Assembly: GCF_001484765.1 (NCBI RefSeq)
Contig: NZ_KQ947376.1
Coordinates: 637,736-701,735 of the forward strand
Reading direction: 5' to 3'
DNA length: 64,000 bases
Source of the DNA: Entomohabitans teleogrylli
GTDB taxonomy: Bacteria; Pseudomonadota; Gammaproteobacteria; Enterobacterales; Enterobacteriaceae
This document shows, piece by piece, positions 53,073-63,609 of this stretch; position 1 is the stretch's first letter, and each line of letters starts with the position of its first letter. A program made the translations under genes and the position numbers. A model generated the notes under the pieces. That model had not been told where the DNA came from. It ran no database searches and saw nothing but the letters and a program-made list of their open reading frames with translations.

Positions 53073-54266
53073 ATGACAACATTGCTAAACCCCTATTTTG
53101 GTGAATTTGGCGGAATGTACGTGCCGCAAATTCTGATGCCGGCCCTGCGCCAACTGGAAGAAGCCTTTGTCAGCGCCCAGAGCGATCCGGAGTTTCAGGC
53201 CCAGTTCACCGACCTGCTGAAAAACTACGCCGGTCGCCCGACGGCCCTGACTAAGTGTCGCAATATTACCGCCGGCACCAACACCACCCTGTATCTGAAA
53301 CGTGAAGATCTGCTGCACGGCGGCGCGCATAAAACCAACCAGGTACTCGGCCAGGCGCTGCTCGCCAAACGAATGGGTAAAACCGAGATCATCGCTGAAA
53401 CCGGGGCCGGCCAGCACGGGGTGGCGTCGGCAATCGCCAGTGCGCTACTCGGGCTGAAGTGCCGTATCTACATGGGCGCCAAGGACGTTGAACGTCAATC
53501 ACCGAATGTCTTCCGTATGCGCCTGATGGGCGCCGAAGTGATCCCGGTGCACAGCGGCTCCGCCACCCTGAAAGACGCCTGTAACGAAGCGCTACGCGAC
53601 TGGTCCGGCAGCTACGAGAACGCCCACTACATGCTGGGCACCGCGGCCGGTCCGCACCCCTTCCCGACCATTGTGCGCGAATACCAGCGTATGATCGGCG
53701 AAGAGACAAAAGCACAGTTGCAGGAAAAAGAAGGTCGTCTGCCGGACGCGGTCATCGCCTGCGTGGGCGGCGGTTCCAACGCGATCGGGATGTTCGCCGA
53801 CTTTATCAACGATACCAGCGTTAAACTCATCGGCGTCGAGCCTGCCGGGCACGGCATCGAAACCGGCGAGCACGGCGCGCCGCTGAAGCATGGCCGGGTC
53901 GGCATCTACTTCGGAATGAAATCGCCGATGATGCAAACTGACGAAGGGCAAATTGAAGAGTCCTATTCGATTTCCGCCGGCCTGGACTTTCCGTCCGTCG
54001 GCCCGCAGCACGCTTATCTGAACAGTACCGGCCGGGCGGATTACGTCTCGATTACTGATGACGAAGCGCTGGAAGCTTTCCAGGTGCTGTGTCGCCAGGA
54101 GGGGATCCTGCCAGCGCTGGAGTCTTCCCACGCGCTGGCCCACGCTCTGAAAATGATGCGTGAAAATCCGCAGCAAGAGCAATTGCTGGTGGTGAACCTG
54201 TCTGGCCGCGGCGACAAAGACATCTTTACTGTTCACGATATTCTGAAAGCACGAGGGGAAATCTGA
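53073..54266 (+). CDS. trpB: Tryptophan synthase beta chain
   Basis: A 397-residue PLP enzyme that condenses indole and serine. PLP-lysine K87 in HGGAHKTNQ and catalytic E109 in AETGAGQHG are intact. Its TGA overlaps the trpA ATG by one base. Confidence 0.98.
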   Translation: MTTLLNPYFGEFGGMYVPQILMPALRQLEEAFVSAQSDPEFQAQFTDLLKNYAGRPTALTKCRNITAGTNTTLYLKREDLLHGGAHKTNQVLGQALLAKRMGKTEIIAETGAGQHGVASAIASALLGLKCRIYMGAKDVERQSPNVFRMRLMGAEVIPVHSGSATLKDACNEALRDWSGSYENAHYMLGTAAGPHPFPTIVREYQRMIGEETKAQLQEKEGRLPDAVIACVGGGSNAIGMFADFINDTSVKLIGVEPAGHGIETGEHGAPLKHGRVGIYFGMKSPMMQTDEGQIEESYSISAGLDFPSVGPQHAYLNSTGRADYVSITDDEALEAFQVLCRQEGILPALESSHALAHALKMMRENPQQEQLLVVNLSGRGDKDIFTVHDILKARGEI

Positions 54267-55075
54267 TGGAACGTTATGATCTGTTATTCAAGCGCCTGCA
54301 GGCCCGCCAGGAAGGCGCTTTTGTCCCCTTCGTCACGCTGGGCGATCCGTCGCCGGAACAGTCGCTGCGCATCATCGACAGCCTGATTGAAGGCGGCGCC
54401 GACGCGCTGGAACTGGGGATTCCGTTTTCCGATCCGCTGGCCGACGGCCCGACTATTCAGAATGCCACACTGCGCGCTTTTGCCTCCGGCGTCACCCCGA
54501 GCCAGTGTTTCGAAATGCTCGCGGCTATTCGCCAGAAGTATCCGGATATTCCCATCGGCCTGCTGATGTACGCCAATCTGGTATTCAACCGGGGTATTGA
54601 TGAATTTTATGCGCTGTGCGCCAAAGTGGGCGTCGATTCGGTACTGGTCGCCGATGTGCCGGTGGAAGAGTCCGCGCCGTTCCGCCAGGCGGCGATGCGT
54701 CATAACGTCGCGCCGATTTTTATCTGCCCACCCAATGCGGATGATGAGTTGTTGCGGGAGATAGCCTCCCATGGCCGCGGATACACATACCTGCTTTCCC
54801 GGGCTGGCGTCACCGGCGCCGAAAACCGCGCCAGCCTGCCGTTACACCATCTGGTGGCGAAGCTCACGGAATATCACGCCGCGCCGCCGCTGCAGGGTTT
54901 CGGGATTTCCGAGCCGGCACAGGTTCGCGACGCTATCGCGGCGGGTGCCGCTGGCGCTATCTCCGGTTCAGCGGTAGTGAAGATTATCGAACGCAATATC
55001 GATAACCCGGCGGCAATGCTGCAGGAGTTAACCGCCTTTACCCGCAGTATGAAGGCAGCGACATTGAGCCATTGA
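54266..55075 (+). CDS. trpA: Tryptophan synthase alpha chain
   Basis: A 269-residue TIM barrel that cleaves indole-3-glycerol phosphate. Catalytic E49 and D60 are present ([16 protein letters not shown]). Last gene of the operon. Confidence 0.98.
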   Translation: MERYDLLFKRLQARQEGAFVPFVTLGDPSPEQSLRIIDSLIEGGADALELGIPFSDPLADGPTIQNATLRAFASGVTPSQCFEMLAAIRQKYPDIPIGLLMYANLVFNRGIDEFYALCAKVGVDSVLVADVPVEESAPFRQAAMRHNVAPIFICPPNADDELLREIASHGRGYTYLLSRAGVTGAENRASLPLHHLVAKLTEYHAAPPLQGFGISEPAQVRDAIAAGAAGAISGSAVVKIIERNIDNPAAMLQELTAFTRSMKAATLSH

Positions 55076-55170
55076 GGGACTGTCAGGCGCCGTCCGACAT
55101 GGGCGCGCCTGGTTTTGACGGGATACTTCAGGGAAATGGTATTTACAGGACAGAATCCGTCAACAGAAAG

Positions 55171-55192
55171 CAGGCCGCCGGTTGGCGGCCTG
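55171..55192. terminator. trp operon terminator, shared with ompW
   Basis: CAGGCCGCC-GGTT-GGCGGCCTG hairpin between the convergent trpA and ompW genes. The T run is poor on both sides. Confidence 0.75.
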
Positions 55193-55202
55193 TAGAGAAC
55201 TA

Positions 55203-55835
55203 TCAGAAACGATAGCCCGCGGAGAACATGAATACCCACGGATCCAGGCGGGTGTTAATCGTATAATGCTGATCGCCCGCTTTGAATTTCACATCGGTGT
55301 CAATGTCCATGTACCAGACTGACATGTTGATCAACCAGTCGCGGTCAATCATATAATCCAGACCCACCTGCCCGGCCACGCCCCACGAATCTTTCAGGCT
55401 CAGATTGCTCAGGCCGGCGCCCTTACCGGTGTCGTTAAATTTCTCATCAAAGAATGTGGTGTAGTTTACGCCCACCCCAAGATACGGACGCAGTTTGGTT
55501 CCCGCATCGCCAAAGTACCACTGAGCCATCAGTGTCGGCGGCAGATGTCTGACAGTCGCGATATCACCGGTCGGCCCGAGACCGACTTTATGGCGGAACG
55601 GCGTCGCTGCCAGCAGTTCAATACCGATGTTCTCGGTCGCCATCCAGGTGAACGTCAGCCCCATCTGGGTATTGTTATTTACGTTAAAACCGCCCATGCC
55701 CAGAACGTTGTCTGAACCTTCGCTCGGTCTTACTGTTGCAGTACCGACGCGCATAAAGAACTCTCCCTCATCATGGGCGATTGCCGTCCCGGAGAGCGTG
55801 CTTAATGCTAACAATGCCACTGTTAACTTTTTCAT
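55203..55835 (-). CDS. ompW: Outer membrane protein OmpW
   Basis: A 210-residue eight-stranded beta-barrel. The signal peptide (MKKLTVALLALSTLSGTAIA) is followed by mature HDEGEFFMRVGTATV, and the chain ends in the barrel signature AGYRF. It is a small hydrophobic-molecule channel and colicin S4 receptor in E. coli. In K-12, yciGFE separate it from trpA; here it is adjacent. Confidence 0.96.
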   Translation of the reverse strand: MKKLTVALLALSTLSGTAIAHDEGEFFMRVGTATVRPSEGSDNVLGMGGFNVNNNTQMGLTFTWMATENIGIELLAATPFRHKVGLGPTGDIATVRHLPPTLMAQWYFGDAGTKLRPYLGVGVNYTTFFDEKFNDTGKGAGLSNLSLKDSWGVAGQVGLDYMIDRDWLINMSVWYMDIDTDVKFKAGDQHYTINTRLDPWVFMFSAGYRF

Positions 55836-56463
55836 ATCCCTTCCCTCTACGTGGTTTTATTGATTCGCGCGTTGAATATACCTATTCGGGAGTATAATTT
55901 GATCCCCTCTCGATCACATTTTCTTCACTATTTTTACATTCAATGATCTGAATTAATTTTCTGTAAAACTTCGAAAAGGATAAATTCGATCTCGATCAAT
56001 TTATGCCTGATGATTTAATTGCGTTTTTCGATGTCTCTCCCCAGGTAATATGTTGTCCTGTCTCACACTTTTGGCGATATTCAGGGGTAGTTATCACTGT
56101 GGCAGACTTCCGGGAGCGAATAATCCGTATTTTTGCAAAACGGCTGGTAGCCTGACGCGTTGCTACAGACATAACCCGATGATGAATTTGTATTTTTTTA
56201 TTTGTTGAATTTATGAGTCATGTAACAAATCAGAACATTCATCGCCAGCCGATTTGGTCAGCGGATAGTCAACCTGCGCGCTGTTTTTTTACCAACCGCA
56301 GACATTTTTTTACACTACGACCTCGCGCTTGCGAGTGCGGCGATCCAATGGCGCACTATATGCGCTAAATCTGCGCAATCGCGCGCTGGCCGGTGGTGCC
56401 ACTGCCTGCTTATCCAGGGTACAATCGGACGCTTACCAATCTGACTTAACCCAAGGAGAGTGC
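55836..56463. other. ompW-yciC divergent intergenic region
   Basis: About 630 bases, AT-rich in the first two thirds, without a recognisable gene. It includes an FNR-like site (55986-55999). The last 130 bases have higher GC. Confidence 0.5.
55986..55999. promoter_or_regulatory. FNR-like site upstream of ompW
   Basis: TCGATCTCGATCAA against consensus TTGAT-N4-ATCAA: the right half-site is perfect and the left has one mismatch. It is about 150 bases from the ompW start. E. coli ompW is FNR- and ArcA-controlled, which supports but does not prove the call. Confidence 0.45.
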
Positions 56464-57207
56464 ATGTCTATCACGGCAAATACCGTTTACCGTGACGCGG
56501 GGAATTTTTTGCGCAATCAGTTTATTACCATCCTGTTAATTTCACTGTTGTGCGCGTTTATCTCACTGGCGATTGGCCATGCCTTCACGCCAGGAGAACA
56601 GCAACTTTCCGTGTTAAGTGAAGGTGATAACCTGGCGGGGAGCAGCGGCCTGTTTGAACTGGTGCAAAATATGACGCCAGAACAGCAGCAGGTCCTGTTG
56701 AAAGCGTCTGCCGCCTCGACCTTTGCCGCGTTGATCGGTAATACTGTGCTGGTGGGAGGCGTGTTGTTTCTTATCCGGATCGTCTCCGCAGGCCAGCGTA
56801 CCAGCGCTCTGCGCGCCATCGGCGAATCAGCGCCGGCTTTACCGCGGCTGTTTATTCTGCTGTTTATCACCACCTTTGTGATTCAGATTGGCATGATGCT
56901 GATCGTGGTTCCCGGCGTGCTGCTGGCCATTCTGCTGTCGCTGGCGCCGGTGATACTGGTCCAGGATCGAAGCGGTATTTTCTCGTCCCTGCGCGGCAGT
57001 ATGCATCTGGCCTGGGCCAATATGCGCATTGTGGCGCCGGCGGTGATTGGCTGGCTGCTGGCGAAACTGCTGCTGTTACTGGCCGCGTCCTCCTTCGCGG
57101 TGATGACGCCGGTAGTGGCTTCACTAATAATCAATACCATTAACAATCTGGTTTCCGCCGCGTTGTTAGTTTATTTATTCCGTTTGTATATGCTTATTCG
57201 TCAATAA
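56464..57207 (+). CDS. yciC: UPF0259 inner membrane protein YciC
   Basis: A 247-residue protein, same length as E. coli YciC, with about six transmembrane helices and the FRLYMLIRQ end. I used the ATG of [20 protein letters not shown], preceded by AAGGAGAG; the frame is open upstream without similarity. In E. coli YciC interacts with TonB-related envelope proteins only by genetic hints. Function unknown. Confidence 0.93.
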   Translation: MSITANTVYRDAGNFLRNQFITILLISLLCAFISLAIGHAFTPGEQQLSVLSEGDNLAGSSGLFELVQNMTPEQQQVLLKASAASTFAALIGNTVLVGGVLFLIRIVSAGQRTSALRAIGESAPALPRLFILLFITTFVIQIGMMLIVVPGVLLAILLSLAPVILVQDRSGIFSSLRGSMHLAWANMRIVAPAVIGWLLAKLLLLLAASSFAVMTPVVASLIINTINNLVSAALLVYLFRLYMLIRQ

Positions 57208-57255
57208 CCCCAATGCGGCGCCGTTCCACGGCGTCGTTGCTCTACGGAACACAAT

Positions 57256-57795
57256 ATGAAGCAGTTTCTCGACTTCCTGCCCCTGATTGTCTTTTTCATC
57301 TTTTACAAGTTTTACGACATTTTCGTCGCTTCCGGCGCGCTGATCGTCGCCACCGCGCTGGCGCTGATATATAGCTGGTATAAATTCCGCAAGCTGGAAA
57401 AAACCACGCTGGTGACCTTTATACTGGTCGCCGTTTTCGGCGGGCTGACCATCTATTTCCACAATCCGGAATTTATCAAGTGGAAGGTCACCATCATTTA
57501 CGGTCTGTTTGCCGCCGCGCTGCTGATTGGTCAGTGGTTCATGAAAAAGCCGCTTATCCAGAGCATGCTTGGCAAAGAGATTACGTTGCCACAGCTGGTG
57601 TGGTCGCGCCTGAATATGGCCTGGGCGCTGTTTTTTATCGCCTGTGGCCTGCTGAATATTTATGTCGCCTTCTGGCTGTCGGAAGAGACATGGATGAATT
57701 TCAAAGTGTTCGGACTGACGGCTCTGACGCTGATATTCACTCTGCTGAGTGGGATCTACATGTATCGCCATATGCCACAGGAAAGTGAGAAATGA
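57256..57795 (+). CDS. yciB: Inner membrane protein YciB (intracellular septation family)
   Basis: A 179-residue, five-helix membrane protein of the IspZ family ([18 protein letters not shown] near the start). It interacts with cell elongation and division proteins. The stop overlaps yciA by four bases. Confidence 0.95.
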   Translation: MKQFLDFLPLIVFFIFYKFYDIFVASGALIVATALALIYSWYKFRKLEKTTLVTFILVAVFGGLTIYFHNPEFIKWKVTIIYGLFAAALLIGQWFMKKPLIQSMLGKEITLPQLVWSRLNMAWALFFIACGLLNIYVAFWLSEETWMNFKVFGLTALTLIFTLLSGIYMYRHMPQESEK

Positions 57796-58193
57796 GTCAA
57801 CGCGACGCGCCACAGGGAGAGCTGGTTTTACGGACGCTGGCCATGCCGGCCGATACCAATGCGAATGGCGATATTTTTGGCGGCTGGCTGATGTCGCAAA
57901 TGGACATCGGCGGCGCGATTCTCGCCAAAGAGATAGCTCAGGGACGGGTCGTCACGGTGCGGGTGGACGGAATGACTTTTCTCAAACCCGTCGCCGTCGG
58001 GGATGTGGTGTGCTGCTATGCGCGCTGCGTAAAGCGCGGCACCACCTCCATCACGGTAAACATTGAAGTCTGGGTGAAAAAGGTCTCTTCCGAGCCTATC
58101 GGACAGCGCTACCGCGCCACCGAGGCGGTGTTTATCTATGTCGCGGTGGATAATGGAGGCAAATCGCGGCCACTACCTGAGCCGCAGCGCTGA
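57792..58193 (+). CDS. yciA: Acyl-CoA thioesterase YciA
   Basis: A 133-residue hot-dog-fold thioesterase. The [20 protein letters not shown] stretch is the family signature, followed by QMDIGGA with the catalytic Asp. It hydrolyses a broad range of acyl-CoAs, including short-chain ones. Translationally coupled to yciB. Confidence 0.96.
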   Translation: MSQRDAPQGELVLRTLAMPADTNANGDIFGGWLMSQMDIGGAILAKEIAQGRVVTVRVDGMTFLKPVAVGDVVCCYARCVKRGTTSITVNIEVWVKKVSSEPIGQRYRATEAVFIYVAVDNGGKSRPLPEPQR

Positions 58194-58204
58194 TGGCCGC
58201 CACA

Positions 58205-58229
58205 AAAAAGCCCCACTGCGGGGCTTTTT
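58205..58229. terminator. Bidirectional terminator between yciA and tonB
   Basis: AAAAAGCCCC-ACTGC-GGGGCTTTTT. Same position and style as the shared yciA-tonB terminator of E. coli. Confidence 0.92.
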
Positions 58230-58252
58230 CATATCCGTAACCGGGACAGCGA

Positions 58253-58993
58253 TTACTGGATAGTAGTACCGCCATTAATTTTAAACTGAATATTCAGCAC
58301 CAGCCCTTTACCTGGCCGACCGGGCAGATAACGCCAGCGCTTCGCGGCATTCTTCACATCCCGCTCAAACATATTCGCCGGCTGCGCAGACAAGATTTGC
58401 AGATTCTCCACCCGCCCATCGCTGTTAACATCAAAGCGAATCCGCACATTGCCTTCGATACGCAACGCCTGAGCGCGCTGCGGATACACTGGCTCACCGC
58501 GGCTCAATACTTTAGGCCCCTGCGGGGCGGAAACGGTCGACTGCGCGCCGGAAGTCTGGTTAGTGGGCGCGGTACGTGCCGCCGCCGTGGTATTGTTACT
58601 GGCCGATGGCGTAGTCACCGGGCGCGGTTCAACCGGTTTTACTTCGCGCTCAGGCTTCTTTTCCACCGGTTTCGGCTTCGGTTTAGGCCTGGGCTTAGGT
58701 TTCGGTTTATGGATCACCACCGGCGCTTCTTTTGGCGGCTCCGGTAAGACTTCCGGCTCAGGCTCGGGTTCAGGCTCCACCACCGGTTGCGCCGGCGGCT
58801 GAACAGCCTGCGGCGGCTCAAGATCAGCCGGCGCGACCATGGTAATACTGATAGGCTGGACCGGCGCCGGAAGCTCAATACCCTGATGTACCGATGTGTA
58901 AAGCAAGCCGGCTATAACTGCGCCATGCAGGCCGATGGAAAGTATCGGCGACCATGGAAAGCGGCGAGGTAAATCGAGGGTCATTGAAGTCAT
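58253..58993 (-). CDS. tonB: Energy-transducing protein TonB
   Basis: A 246-residue protein spanning the periplasm that couples the ExbBD proton-motive force to outer membrane receptors. Order: transmembrane anchor (about 14-32), Glu-Pro repeats (EPEPEPEPE), Lys-Pro repeats (KPKPKPRPKPKPKPVEKKP), an Asn/Thr/Ala-rich spacer and the C-terminal receptor-binding domain (YPQRAQALRIEGNVRIRFDV). The first ATG gives MTSMTLDLPRR; the second Met, nine bases on, corresponds to the E. coli mature annotation, and either is possible. Fur-like site upstream. Confidence 0.96.
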   Translation of the reverse strand: MTSMTLDLPRRFPWSPILSIGLHGAVIAGLLYTSVHQGIELPAPVQPISITMVAPADLEPPQAVQPPAQPVVEPEPEPEPEVLPEPPKEAPVVIHKPKPKPRPKPKPKPVEKKPEREVKPVEPRPVTTPSASNNTTAAARTAPTNQTSGAQSTVSAPQGPKVLSRGEPVYPQRAQALRIEGNVRIRFDVNSDGRVENLQILSAQPANMFERDVKNAAKRWRYLPGRPGKGLVLNIQFKINGGTTIQ

Positions 58994-59030
58994 AGTCGTG
59001 TCTGTTTTCTAAAGAGTGGTTAATTTTAAA

Positions 59031-59054
59031 TGCAAATAGCAATCATATTCAATA
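59031..59054 (-). promoter_or_regulatory. tonB promoter region with Fur-like site
   Basis: On the minus strand TATTGAATATGATTGCTATT, then TGCA, which is essentially the E. coli tonB promoter/Fur region. It lies about 40-60 bases upstream of the tonB start. Confidence 0.65.
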
Positions 59055-59205
59055 ACGCACCCACTTTTGTCTGTGGTAAAACGCATAATTGCTGTTTTTA
59101 TCCGCATAATTGCTAATGATTTAACACCGCAGACATCTTTCAATTGCAGAGCGTCGGCTAATCACATAACGTTACCCCCACGCTTACTTAGAAGGAGTTT
59201 TACCC

Positions 59206-59502
59206 GTGTTGTATGTGATTTACGCTGAAGATAACGCCGACTCACTGGAAAAACGCCTGGCAGTACGCCCGGCCCACCTTGCCCGCCTCAAACTCCTGCA
59301 CGATGAAGGACGCCTGCTCACCGCCGGCCCGATGCCTGCCGTCGACAGCAACGATCCCGGCGCCGCAGGATTTACCGGCTCTACCGTCATCGCTGAATTC
59401 ACGTCACTGGAAGCCGCGCAATCCTGGGCTCAGGACGATCCTTATATCGCCGCCGGCGTTTATAAGACGGTTTCGGTTAAACCTTATAAAAAAGTATTCT
59501 GA
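59206..59502 (+). CDS. yciI: YCII-family protein YciI
   Basis: A 98-residue ferredoxin-like-fold protein, very close to E. coli YciI ([20 protein letters not shown]). It begins at GTG (LYVIYAEDN) after GAAGGAGTTTTACCC. A His and an Asp in the family pocket suggest catalysis, but the activity is unknown. Confidence 0.95.
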   Translation: MLYVIYAEDNADSLEKRLAVRPAHLARLKLLHDEGRLLTAGPMPAVDSNDPGAAGFTGSTVIAEFTSLEAAQSWAQDDPYIAAGVYKTVSVKPYKKVF

Positions 59503-59769
59503 TTACGCCAAAAGATTTTTTATTTCAATTTATTAGACACACGCAGGACAACATGACGCAGGGCACTCTTTTCTGATGTGCCCTTAATTTTTCCACCGGT
59601 TAAGACAACCCATCCCTTTCCTTACCCAGCCCAATCGATAACAGGATTGCCTGACAGACAGCAGGCTGATTTCCCGCCAGTAACCCCGCCATGTCTGCTC
59701 ACGATCATGCTTGATAATGCACGATTATGCATGATAGTCTGCTTTACTCAGCTGTGTGGAGAGTAAAAC

Positions 59770-60354
59770 GTGCAAAATCAATCACAATACGTCCGTAACG
59801 TGCAGGAAACGCTGTTATCCGATAACTGGTATACGCTGAAAACCTATCGCTTCGAATTACAGCGTCGGGACGGCACCTGGCAGGAACAGAACCGCGAAGC
59901 CTACGATCGCGGTAATGGCGCAGTGATCCTGCTGTATAACCGCGCAAAGCAAACCGTCGTTCTGACCAGGCAATTTCGCTTCCCGGTCTATATCAACGGT
60001 CACAATGGCTTTTTAATTGAGGCGGCGGCGGGTCTGCTGGATAACGCAGCGCCGGAAGAGCGCATCATTGCCGAAGCGCAAGAAGAGACCGGATTTAAGG
60101 TTACCCGGATTGAAAAGCTGTTTGAAGCCTATATGAGCCCCGGCTCGGTGACGGAAAAACTCTATTTTTTTATGGCGGAGTACACCGACCAGGATCGCAA
60201 TGGCAGCGGCGGCGGGCTCGCCGATGAAGGCGAAGATATTGAAGTTCTCGAGTGGCCGCTTGACAGAGCGCTGGCGGCAATAAACAGCGGAGAAATCATG
60301 GATGCCAAGACCATCATGCTGCTGCAGCACCTTGCCCTGCACTGGAAAAAATAG
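59770..60354 (+). CDS. Nudix hydrolase, NudK-like (GDP-mannose pyrophosphatase family)
   Basis: A 194-residue Nudix enzyme resembling E. coli NudK (191 residues): YDRGNGAVILLYN, RQFRFPVYINGH, AAAGLLDNAAPEER, EAQEETGF, EAYMSPGSVTEK. The Nudix core E-x-x-E-E-T-G is intact, while the first Glu of the box (after Gly-x5) is Ala and the Arg before the core is Ala. It may cleave GDP-mannose, or another NDP-sugar or ADP-ribose. It begins with GTG after GGAGAG. It stands where K-12 has the potassium channel gene kch, so it is an inserted or paralogous gene; nudK itself is elsewhere in E. coli. Confidence 0.85.
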   Translation: MQNQSQYVRNVQETLLSDNWYTLKTYRFELQRRDGTWQEQNREAYDRGNGAVILLYNRAKQTVVLTRQFRFPVYINGHNGFLIEAAAGLLDNAAPEERIIAEAQEETGFKVTRIEKLFEAYMSPGSVTEKLYFFMAEYTDQDRNGSGGGLADEGEDIEVLEWPLDRALAAINSGEIMDAKTIMLLQHLALHWKK

Positions 60355-60423
60355 ACGCCAGCGCCACCAGGGTAAGATAAGGATATGATTTTGCGGGCAC
60401 CGGGAGAGGTGCCCAAATCGATA

Positions 60424-60597
60424 TTAGCTTTCCTGGGTAGCAAACAGCAACAAATGGCGCTGCCGGCTGACCAGACACTTTCTGATCGCGTGAATACGCA
60501 TGTTGCGGCGGGATTGAGCCTCCAGCCAGCGCGCTTTGCGCCGCTGTACCTGACGCAGCATGCGCCAGCGCCCAACCTCTGTTCGACTATGCCTCAT
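60424..60597 (-). CDS. yciY: Small basic protein YciY
   Basis: A 57-residue highly basic protein found by reading the minus strand: MRHSRTEVGRWRMLRQ, then KARWLEAQSRRNMRIHAIRK, and LLLFATQES before TAA. This matches E. coli YciY (57 residues; SRTEVGRWRM and RRNMRIHSIRK) at the same place upstream of clsA. Function unknown. A different 83-residue frame on the plus strand over the same bases is a shadow. Confidence 0.85.
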   Translation of the reverse strand: MRHSRTEVGRWRMLRQVQRRKARWLEAQSRRNMRIHAIRKCLVSRQRHLLLFATQES

Positions 60598-60737
60598 TTT
60601 CTACAACTCATCTCTGAAAAAGACGATTCATTATAGACCTCCGGGCCAGCTTAACCAGCGCTTTTCTGAGCGTTTGGGTTTCCTGTCTGTGAACTTCTGC
60701 GTACACTCTTAGCAAAAGAATTTTAACGGGTTTTTCT

Positions 60738-62198
60738 ATGACGACCTTTTATACCGTCGTTAGCTGGCTGGTGATTCTCGGCTACTGGTTACTGATCGCC
60801 GGGGTAACCTTGCGTATTCTGATGAAACGCCGCGCCGTTCCGTCAGCGATGGCCTGGCTGTTGATCATCTATATCCTGCCACTGGTGGGTATTATCGCTT
60901 ACCTCTCGTTTGGCGAGCTGCATCTCGGGAAACGCCGGGCGGAGCGGGCCCAGGCGATGTGGCCCTCCACCGCCAGATGGTTGAACAACCTCAAAGCCTG
61001 TAAACATATTTTCGCCACTGAAACCAGCGAAGTGGCGCGCTCTCTGTTTCAGCTATGCGAGCGGCGTCAGGGAATTGGCGGCGTTAAAGGCAATCAATTA
61101 CAGCTACTGACTTCTTCCGACGATGTGATGCAGGCGCTGATCCGCGATATTCAACTGGCGCGCCACAACATCGAGATGGTGTTCTATATCTGGCAACCGG
61201 GTGGAATGGCGGACCTGGTGGCGGAATCGCTGATGGCCGCCGCGCGCCGCGGGGTACACTGCCGTCTGATGCTGGACTCCGCCGGCAGCGTGACGTTTTT
61301 TCGCAGTCCGTGGGCAAACATGATGCGTAACGCCGGGGTAGAAGTGGTCGAGGCCCTGAAAGTGAATCTGATGCGTGTGTTTCTCAGACGCATGGATTTA
61401 CGCCAGCACCGCAAAATGGTGATGATCGATAACTACATCGCCTATACCGGCAGTATGAATATGGTCGATCCGCGCTTCTTTAAACAGAATGCCGGCGTCG
61501 GCCAGTGGATCGATCTGATGGCGCGTATGGAAGGCCCGGTGGCCACTTCAATGGGCGTGGTCTATTCCTGCGACTGGGAGATTGAAACCGGGAAGCGTAT
61601 TTTACCGCCGCCACCGGACGTCAATATCATGCCGTTCGAACAGGCCAGCGGCCACACCATTCAGACTATTGCCTCCGGCCCGGGGTTTCCGGAAGACCTG
61701 ATCCATCAGGCCTTGTTGACCTCGGTGTATGCCGCCCGGGAATATCTGATTATGACAACCCCCTACTTCGTGCCCAGCGACGATCTACTGCACGCCATCT
61801 GTACCGCCGCCCAGCGCGGCGTGGATGTCAGCATTATCGTGCCGCGCAAAAACGACTCGGTACTGGTCGGCTGGGCCAGTCGGGCCTTTTTCAGTGAACT
61901 GCTGGCGGCCGGCGTGAAAATTTACCAGTTCGAAGGCGGCCTGCTGCATACCAAGAGCGTGCTGGTGGATGGTGAGTTGAGCCTGGTGGGAACGGTCAAT
62001 CTGGACATGCGCAGTCTGTGGCTGAACTTTGAAATCACCCTGGTGATTGATGATGCCGGGTTCGGCAGCGAGCTGGCGGCCGTCCAGGACGATTATATCT
62101 CCCGCTCCCGGTTGGTTGACGCCCGGCTGTGGCTGAAACGCCCACTCTGGCAGCGCATCGCTGAACGAGTGTTTTACTTCTTTAGCCCGTTGCTGTAA
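60738..62198 (+). CDS. clsA: Cardiolipin synthase A
   Basis: A 486-residue inner membrane enzyme that joins two phosphatidylglycerols. Two N-terminal transmembrane helices (about 3-60) precede two phospholipase D motifs, [10 protein letters not shown] (around 224) and [10 protein letters not shown] (around 404), both intact. Confidence 0.98.
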   Translation: MTTFYTVVSWLVILGYWLLIAGVTLRILMKRRAVPSAMAWLLIIYILPLVGIIAYLSFGELHLGKRRAERAQAMWPSTARWLNNLKACKHIFATETSEVARSLFQLCERRQGIGGVKGNQLQLLTSSDDVMQALIRDIQLARHNIEMVFYIWQPGGMADLVAESLMAAARRGVHCRLMLDSAGSVTFFRSPWANMMRNAGVEVVEALKVNLMRVFLRRMDLRQHRKMVMIDNYIAYTGSMNMVDPRFFKQNAGVGQWIDLMARMEGPVATSMGVVYSCDWEIETGKRILPPPPDVNIMPFEQASGHTIQTIASGPGFPEDLIHQALLTSVYAAREYLIMTTPYFVPSDDLLHAICTAAQRGVDVSIIVPRKNDSVLVGWASRAFFSELLAAGVKIYQFEGGLLHTKSVLVDGELSLVGTVNLDMRSLWLNFEITLVIDDAGFGSELAAVQDDYISRSRLVDARLWLKRPLWQRIAERVFYFFSPLL

Positions 62199-62220
62199 AA
62201 CGTGCCCCATTCCCGACTGA

Positions 62221-62565
<345 letters not shown>

Positions 62566-62571
62566 TTCAGT

Positions 62572-62598
62572 AAAGGGCTGACGCAATGTCAGCCCTTT
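62572..62598. terminator. Bidirectional terminator between yciU and oppF
   Basis: AAAGGGCTGAC-GCAAT-GTCAGCCCTTT followed by TT. Confidence 0.92.
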
Positions 62599-62602
62599 TT
62601 GC

Positions 62603-63607
62603 TTATAGCGGATCAACTTTCAGGCACGAAACCGCGTGGCGAAAACTGCCTTCCAGCACCGGACGGGTTTGCGCGCACTCCGGGCCGGCAATCGGACAGC
62701 GGGTGCGAAATACACATCCCGACGGCGGATTGATCGGCGACGGTAGCTCCCCCTCCAGCAACTGAATCGTCTTGCGTTTCTCCAGATCGGGATCGGGAAT
62801 CGGCACCGCGGACATCAGCGCCCTGGTATAGGGGTGAAGCGGATTCTGATACACCTCATCATACGTCCCCAGTTCCACCGCATGGCCGAGATACATTACC
62901 AGCACACGGTCAGAAATATGCTTCACAACCGCCAGGTCATGAGCGATGAAAATCAGCGACAGCCCCATTTCGCGCTGTAGTTGCTGTAATAAATTCACCA
63001 CCTGAGCCTGAATCGACACATCCAGCGCTGACACCGGTTCATCACAGATAATCAGTTTCGGCTCCAGGATCAGCGCCCGGGCAATACCAATACGCTGGCA
63101 CTGGCCGCCGGAAAATTCATGAGGGTAACGGTTAATGAGATTCGGCAGCAGCCCAACCTTCATCATCATCGCTTTTACCCGCTCACGCACCTCCTGGCGC
63201 GTCATTCTCGGGTGATAAGTTCGCAGCGGCTCGGCGATTATCTCCCCGACCGTCATCCGCGGGTTCAGGGACGCCAGCGGATCCTGGAAAATCATCTGGA
63301 TATCGCTGCGCACCTCCCGCCACTGCCGGGCCGTCATCCCCAGCAGGTCATTGCCCAGCCAGGTTACCCGACCGCCGGTGGCCTTCACCAGCCCGATAAT
63401 CGCTCTGGCGAACGTTGATTTACCGCAACCCGATTCACCCACCACACCCAGCGTCTCCCCCTCGTACAGGCGCAGCGTCACGCCATCTACCGCCTTGAGG
63501 GTTTTCCCCGGCTGCCAGAACCACTGTTTCCCGTCTTTAATCGCAAAGTGTACTTTCAGATCCGCCACTTCCAGCAGCACGTTTCTCTGTTCTGATACCG
63601 CGTTCAT
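62603..63607 (-). CDS. oppF: Oligopeptide ABC transporter ATPase OppF
   Basis: A 334-residue ABC ATPase with Walker A GESGCGKST, signature SGGQCQRIGIARA and Walker B LIICDEP, plus the C-terminal oligopeptide-type Cys motif (GCVFRTRCPIAGPEC), which can bind an iron-sulfur cluster in this family. The ATG at 63607 gives the E. coli length; a GTG six bases upstream is in frame and overlaps the oppD stop. It energises OppBC and takes up peptides bound by OppA or by MppA. Confidence 0.97.
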   Translation of the reverse strand: MNAVSEQRNVLLEVADLKVHFAIKDGKQWFWQPGKTLKAVDGVTLRLYEGETLGVVGESGCGKSTFARAIIGLVKATGGRVTWLGNDLLGMTARQWREVRSDIQMIFQDPLASLNPRMTVGEIIAEPLRTYHPRMTRQEVRERVKAMMMKVGLLPNLINRYPHEFSGGQCQRIGIARALILEPKLIICDEPVSALDVSIQAQVVNLLQQLQREMGLSLIFIAHDLAVVKHISDRVLVMYLGHAVELGTYDEVYQNPLHPYTRALMSAVPIPDPDLEKRKTIQLLEGELPSPINPPSGCVFRTRCPIAGPECAQTRPVLEGSFRHAVSCLKVDPL

Positions 63608-63609
63608 CG

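Noticed and set aside
58657-58780. Repeat-rich stretch in tonB that looks at first like a tandem repeat or CRISPR-like array
   Set aside because: It codes the Lys-Pro and Glu-Pro repeats of TonB, a normal feature of the family.
60385-60636. An 83-codon plus-strand frame upstream of clsA
   Set aside because: It is opposite to yciY, which matches the E. coli protein throughout.
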